Shown in pieces: positions 14,146 to 17,601 of a stretch of 17,601 nt of DNA (position 1 is the first letter of the stretch; each line of letters opens with the position of its first letter). The notes beneath the pieces were generated by a model, which was not told the DNA's origin, did no database searches, and worked only from the letters and a program-made list of their open reading frames with translations. Source of the stretch: an uncultured Bacteroidales bacterium (GTDB lineage Bacteria > Bacteroidota > Bacteroidia > Bacteroidales > Paludibacteraceae); assembly GCA_937910305.1 (NCBI GenBank), contig CALEPS010000041.1, forward strand, positions 1 through 17,601, read 5' to 3'. The translations under genes and the position numbers were made by a program.

Positions 14146-14995
14146 GCAGACACTCCAGCCGATAGACCGGACAGCGTTCCAGCAACTGCGCGATAGACTC
14201 ATAGATAGCATCCATCGCCTCCGGCAGGATCTTCAATCCGCTGACAGAACCCAGGATATAAGGATACGCTTGCGACATACGCAGGCGTTCTATTTTATTC
14301 TCCGGCGCCTGCGCTAACTGCACCAGGGCTCCGACAGGTGCTTCTCCGTTGATATAACAAGCCGTCTTACCGCTCCATGGCGAACCGTAAACAACCACTC
14401 TTCCGTCCGGAAAAAGGCGCACTACCGGGTTGTCGTCATTCAGCAGACGGGCGTCGCTGAAAGCGCGGAGCCATTGTTGCGAGTGGGTACTTTTGCCCGT
14501 TCCGGAATGACCGAGAAAGAGGAACCCTTTTCCTTCGCGTACCGTGACGGAGGAATGGAAAAGCAGGGTGCTCATCGCGGTGGTACGGAAGGCATAGACA
14601 AGCATCGCCGCATTATCGATGGCAAAACGCTCTTGACCCGGTTTCATCGACACTTTTACGTCCGTCCAGGCACGATCGCAACGCATAGCACACACTATCT
14701 CGCCTTCCTTCGACATGGAAATCAGGAAAAGCCACTCATCCGCACTCCTGTACATTTCTATACGGGGCATATCATCGTCCGATGTGTCCGTATGCACATG
14801 CTCCCACTCTTCCGTAGCCCGCAACCCGTCACCCGTAACCGGTGATCCATCCACATGAATTATGAACACGTGAGTTGCGCCGGGTTCATCGGCTGCAAAA
14901 GGTGTATAATTTGGCAAAAGAGCAAAAATAGTCTCCTTTGCTTCAATGGCGAAAAGATGTCCGCCTACCTGATAATATTGTGTTTTAATGGGCAT
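14099..14995 (-). CDS. HPr kinase-like P-loop protein
   Basis: This 298-residue protein has a clear phosphate-binding loop GHSGTGKST (162-170), followed by LLNDDNPVVR (184-193) and YGSPWSGKT (203-211). That layout is the one of HPr kinase/phosphorylase C-terminal-like and PEP carboxykinase-like serine kinases, which in Bacteroidetes are mostly uncharacterised. The N-terminal 150 residues are a beta-rich region I cannot name. I start at ATG 14995 because it follows the upstream stop codon by 1 bp; a longer frame would run back into the nuclease gene. Residues about 50-61 (GSPVTGDGLRAT) are encoded by heptad array G and look inserted. The 3' end overlaps mtaB head-on by 47 bp. Its substrate is unknown; coupling to the upstream nuclease gene may be only positional. 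Confidence 0.75.
   Translation of the reverse strand: MPIKTQYYQVGGHLFAIEAKETIFALLPNYTPFAADEPGATHVFIIHVDGSPVTGDGLRATEEWEHVHTDTSDDDMPRIEMYRSADEWLFLISMSKEGEIVCAMRCDRAWTDVKVSMKPGQERFAIDNAAMLVYAFRTTAMSTLLFHSSVTVREGKGFLFLGHSGTGKSTHSQQWLRAFSDARLLNDDNPVVRLFPDGRVVVYGSPWSGKTACYINGEAPVGALVQLAQAPENKIERLRMSQAYPYILGSVSGLKILPEAMDAIYESIAQLLERCPVYRLECLPNVAAAQLCAQTCLP
14812..14846. repeat. Heptanucleotide array G (5 units) inside the HPr-kinase-like gene
   Basis: CCGTAGC, CCGCAAC, CCGTCAC, CCGTAAC and CGGTGAT repeat at 7-bp steps. The coding-sense segment GGTTACGGGTGACGGGTT is identical to one in the nitroreductase array and is read in the same frame. Confidence 0.9.
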
Positions 14996-14996
14996 A

Positions 14997-16736
14997 CTAA
15001 AAATCTTTGGGTTTACGTCCGCATAAGATAAAGAACGGACAGTACGGAGGGCATTTGTCTTCTTCGCACGGAGGGAAAGAGATGGCATGAACCAATTGCG
15101 TCACTTTCTCCCGCAAAGCGTCCGTAAACGCCGATTGTATCTCTCTATAGTCCGTCACTGGAGCTTCCTCCACCTCAATACCGGTGTTGATCTCCGTCAG
15201 TTTGCGGCGGCAGAAATAGAGGTGCGGCTCTATAGGTTTTCCTGTATTGTCATGCGTCATGACGGCGTGGGAATAAATCAGCGTCTGGCGCACGTATCCT
15301 TTGTCCCCGCTATCCATGATATCCGCCCAGGAAGAGGACATTTTCTTGGCATGGGTTGTATCATTGTAAGAGCCGGATTTATAATCGATCACCCGGAGTG
15401 TCTCGTTGCCTTCCGGACCGTATATATCCAGCCGGTCAATAATACCTCCCATCCGTACTTGACCCGTTCCTTCTATTGACAAAGGGAAATAACACGGCTG
15501 CTCCAGCTTGTAAATCTGCAAGCCGACCTTTGCATCCTCGCGGTCGCGCAAAAGGATATTATTGATATATCCCAGAATGATGACATTCTCGCCGGAATGG
15601 TGTTCCGGGATATAGTTCTCCATTCTCCGGTAAGCCTCAGCCAAAGCTTCCTGCAGCTTTGCCTCGTCTGTACGTATGGCTTCTATCGCCTCCGGGGTGA
15701 CACGCACCGGACGGGTGTTGTCGCATCCCAGATACTCGGTATAGATATATTGCATCGCGTGGTGGACAAAAGATCCCAATGTGTTGGCTTCAAAGAGCAC
15801 ATCCTCTTCCTCGCACGGATGCAGATGTTCGATATATTGCCGGTAATAGCATAGCGGGCATGATATATAGGTATTGAGCGCGCTGGGTGAGAGGTGCTCG
15901 GGCAAAGGTGCGGGTTGGTCCAGTGTCGCCTCTTCTATGACCGTACGGGCAAGAATTCCCGGCTCTCGCATTTGCACTTTTTGTACGTTGAATTCGGGCG
16001 AAACGAGCATCTGCATGATAAACCGCGACATGCCTTTGCCGCCTTCCGAACTCTCCGCCGTGGTAAACAGGATCGTTGAATGGCCTGCACGGCTCAGCAA
16101 GCGGAAGCACTCCGAATCCGTCGTGCTTTCTTTTTTTATCACTTCTTCAGGCTCGACTTGGGGCAATTTTTTTTTACCGTCGGCAAACCGAAGGGAGTTT
16201 ATTTCCTCTTCCAGTTCTTGCTGGTATTGCTTTATCGGCTTTGTCACTTTGACTTCTTTGCTCTTGTGCTTGTTGGCAGACGCTTTGATATGCGTTGAGT
16301 CTATGAAAACGGCGGTGGCGTCTACATATCCTGTTTTTTCTGCTTGAGCCAATATTTTTTTGAATATGCGCTCAAAGATGTTGGTTGAAGCAAATCGCCT
16401 AACATAATTTTTCCCGAAAGTAGAGAAGTGCGGTATCGGTTCGGTCAACGAATAGCCGATGAACCAGCGATACGCCACATTCACTTCTATTTCTTTTATT
16501 GTCTGACGCATGGAACGTATCCCGAACAAATATTGGATAAAAACGATTTTGAAAAGGCTGACAGGGTCAATGCCGGGGCGTCCCTTGTCGCTGTAGAGTC
16601 CTTCTATTTCCTCGTAAATAAAACTGAAATCTATCGCCTTATCAATCGTTCGCAATATGTGCTTTTCCGGCACCAAAGCTTCCAAGCTTATTTTGACTTC
16701 CTCCTCTTGTTTTTCTCGATTCTTCTTCCTATACAT
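14997..16736 (-). CDS. Chimeric ORF: transposase N-terminus fused in frame to an AddB/RecB-like PD-(D/E)XK nuclease C-terminus
   Basis: The 579-residue frame has two unrelated halves. Residues 1 to about 210 are the N-terminal half of an IS1182-type transposase: GRPGIDPVSLFKIVFIQYLFG (52-72, DUF772) and first catalytic aspartate D146 in FIDSTHIKASANK. The DDE second aspartate and glutamate are absent. From about residue 211 it becomes the end of a Bacteroidales helicase-nuclease: GMSRFIMQMLV, SALNTYISCPLCYYRQY (286-302, C293), HH at 325-326, GGIIDRLDIY (430-439), VIDYKSG (449-455, catalytic D451 and K453), VRQTLIYS and the cysteines C562, C566 and C572, which with C293 match the iron-sulfur 'staple' of AddB. 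A complete nuclease of this type is about 950 residues, so roughly 600 are missing. Start: ATG at 16736 with AGGAGGT upstream. Confidence 0.85.
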   Translation of the reverse strand: MYRKKNREKQEEEVKISLEALVPEKHILRTIDKAIDFSFIYEEIEGLYSDKGRPGIDPVSLFKIVFIQYLFGIRSMRQTIKEIEVNVAYRWFIGYSLTEPIPHFSTFGKNYVRRFASTNIFERIFKKILAQAEKTGYVDATAVFIDSTHIKASANKHKSKEVKVTKPIKQYQQELEEEINSLRFADGKKKLPQVEPEEVIKKESTTDSECFRLLSRAGHSTILFTTAESSEGGKGMSRFIMQMLVSPEFNVQKVQMREPGILARTVIEEATLDQPAPLPEHLSPSALNTYISCPLCYYRQYIEHLHPCEEEDVLFEANTLGSFVHHAMQYIYTEYLGCDNTRPVRVTPEAIEAIRTDEAKLQEALAEAYRRMENYIPEHHSGENVIILGYINNILLRDREDAKVGLQIYKLEQPCYFPLSIEGTGQVRMGGIIDRLDIYGPEGNETLRVIDYKSGSYNDTTHAKKMSSSWADIMDSGDKGYVRQTLIYSHAVMTHDNTGKPIEPHLYFCRRKLTEINTGIEVEEAPVTDYREIQSAFTDALREKVTQLVHAISFPPCEEDKCPPYCPFFILCGRKPKDF

Positions 16737-16780
16737 TAAAAAGCACCTCCTAAGCTCATTTTACTTGATTGGTGCTTTTT
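16110..16780 (-). mobile_element. Truncated IS1182-type element (one end only)
   Basis: The 5' end of the element and the first 210 transposase codons are present; the rest and the second end are missing. The outer limit is placed at the hairpin 16738-16780, by analogy with the self-complementary ends of the other IS here; the inner limit (about 16107-16117) is where similarity changes from transposase to nuclease. The transposase is not close to the 58-1976 copy, so this is a different element. Confidence 0.7.
16738..16780 (-). promoter_or_regulatory. Hairpin covering the transposase ribosome-binding site (also possible WYL terminator)
   Basis: AAAAAGCACC and GGTGCTTTTT form a perfect 10-bp stem with a 23-nt loop. 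On the minus strand the right arm includes the end of AGGAGGTGC, which is the Shine-Dalgarno of the downstream ORF, 8 nt before its ATG. Transcripts reading in from the WYL gene would fold and hide the site. It may equally act as the WYL terminator, with a T5 tract in the stem. Confidence 0.6.
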
Positions 16781-16828
16781 GTCTACAAGCTGCGGCGAAG
16801 AAGTTATTCGCCACTCTTTTTGTTTATG

Positions 16829-17601
16829 TCAGCAGTGTTTATTTAGGATAGTTTGGGCGGTAGCGCGAATAGTATCGCGGAGTGAAGAAGGTTCGACGAC
16901 CTCAATGCTTTCGCCATATTGCATAGCCCAGAACTTCATGGCAGTCTCGTTGACTTTGACATTGATAAAAAGTCGGTCTTCGTCTTTCTGTAAGATTTTA
17001 AAATCTTTACCAAACCAGTCGACGAGAGCATCAAGCATAATCTCGGCAGTCCAGAACTTAGCCCAAATACTTTTACCGCTGAACATGTAGATATGCTCCG
17101 CCATGTGCTGAGGTAAATTGAAGCCGTTGATAATTTCAGGTACATCGCGTTTAGGTTTAATGGGAATTTTGAGGAGATTAACATCAGTCATTTTGTCGAT
17201 ACGATAATGAGAAATGTTGTCGTGTCCGTCAGTGTTGCAAATCAAGTAATAACGCCCGTTGGTAGCAGCCATCTGGTAAGGACTGACAATATAAGGTTCC
17301 TCCCTGCGCGGGTGGAGATTTAAGTCGGTACCGTAGCTGTTATATATAAAAGAGATTTTTCGTTTTTTGCTGATGGCATCATTTAGAACGTCCAGATTAA
17401 AGATAACTCGTTTATTATCGGAATGATAAAGCTCCGGCAGATTGCAAATATGATTAACCTTGGCACTGAACTGATTGGAGCCAAGATTTTTTAATTTGTC
17501 GATGAGGCGTTTAGCTTGAGCTTGAGAAAGAGTTTTAGAAAAAAGAACGCTGTCAATGAGGATACGAAGTTCAGCTTCTTCAAAGTCGCGACGAATATAA
17601 A
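16829..17601 (-). CDS. WYL-domain transcriptional regulator, 5' end beyond the window
   Basis: The frame is open from the right edge of the window to TGA at 16829, about 257 residues; the start is outside. The WYL domain is clear: KKRKISFIYNSYG, LHPRREEPYIVSPYQM, then NGRYYLICNTDGHDNISHYRIDKM (WYL-like YYL strand and the RIDKM ligand-binding arginine), followed by the C-terminal WCX-type extension. The part before it (VLFSKTLSQAQAKRLIDKL) suits the linker after a helix-turn-helix that lies off the window. WYL proteins are usually ligand-sensing repressors or activators, often of defence, DNA repair or mobile-element genes. The sequence reads like Firmicutes homologues and is visibly lower in GC than the operon genes. 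It ends 92 bp from the chimeric transposase start. Confidence 0.85.
   Translation of the reverse strand, partial: YIRRDFEEAELRILIDSVLFSKTLSQAQAKRLIDKLKNLGSNQFSAKVNHICNLPELYHSDNKRVIFNLDVLNDAISKKRKISFIYNSYGTDLNLHPRREEPYIVSPYQMAATNGRYYLICNTDGHDNISHYRIDKMTDVNLLKIPIKPKRDVPEIINGFNLPQHMAEHIYMFSGKSIWAKFWTAEIMLDALVDWFGKDFKILQKDEDRLFINVKVNETAMKFWAMQYGESIEVVEPSSLRDTIRATAQTILNKHC

Noticed and set aside
14996..15088. N-terminal extension of the HPr-kinase-like protein to 15088.
   Set aside because: It would overlap the end of the nuclease gene and is basic, low-complexity shadow sequence; the ATG 1 bp after the nuclease stop is a better start.

Overview
This window looks like chromosome from a member of the order Bacteroidales. 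The coding sequences mostly lack Shine-Dalgarno motifs. Several genes are preceded by the Bacteroidetes-type promoter (TTTG, about 20 bp, TAnnTTTG). The protein families (short Bacteroides-type lipoate ligase, DUF4143 ATPase, MtaB, AddB-like nuclease C-terminus) fit that group. The right edge is different: a truncated IS1182-type transposase with a strong AGGAGG ribosome site and a WYL regulator that by eye is lower in GC and Firmicutes-like.

Layout. At 1-52 is the 3' part of a tRNA-Asn. A complete IS1182-family insertion sequence (58-1976) starts 5 bp after it. A DUF4143 AAA ATPase (2021-3304, minus) follows, with a good promoter and, just upstream of that, a 23-bp tandem array (3377-3512). 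Then comes a long minus-strand gene train that reads, in transcription order: nitroreductase, pdxA, alaS, gtrA-like, guanine deaminase, a lipoate ligase/HAD phosphatase fusion, and a class I aminotransferase (12262 down to 3662). Several of these overlap or nearly touch, so most of the train is probably one operon. A 570-bp divergent region (12263-12837) separates it from mtaB (plus strand, 12838-14145). mtaB converges with and overlaps an HPr-kinase-like P-loop gene (14099-14995, minus). That gene lies 1 bp after a chimeric ORF in which the N-terminal 210 residues of a transposase are joined in frame to the C-terminal nuclease domain of an AddB/RecB-like protein. A partial WYL regulator runs off the right edge.

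The most unusual pattern is a set of at least eight short arrays with a strict 7-bp period. Four lie between genes. They fill the alaS/gtrA and guaD/lplA junctions, abut the start of the nitroreductase gene and follow it, and supply start or stop codons there. At least four lie inside coding sequence (two in mtaB, one in the nitroreductase, one in the HPr-kinase-like gene), where they encode low-complexity insertions at places where the protein families seem to have none. Two unrelated proteins carry the same VTGDGL peptide from the same heptad sequence. This looks like a spreading or slipping heptanucleotide repeat family that tolerates, and partly builds, coding sequence. It resembles in kind the heptanucleotide STRR repeats of filamentous cyanobacteria, but I know of no described Bacteroidales equivalent.

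The metabolic genes cover cofactor supply (PLP by pdxA, lipoate salvage), a PLP user (aminotransferase), purine salvage or catabolism (guanine deaminase) and translation (alaS, and tRNA modification by mtaB).
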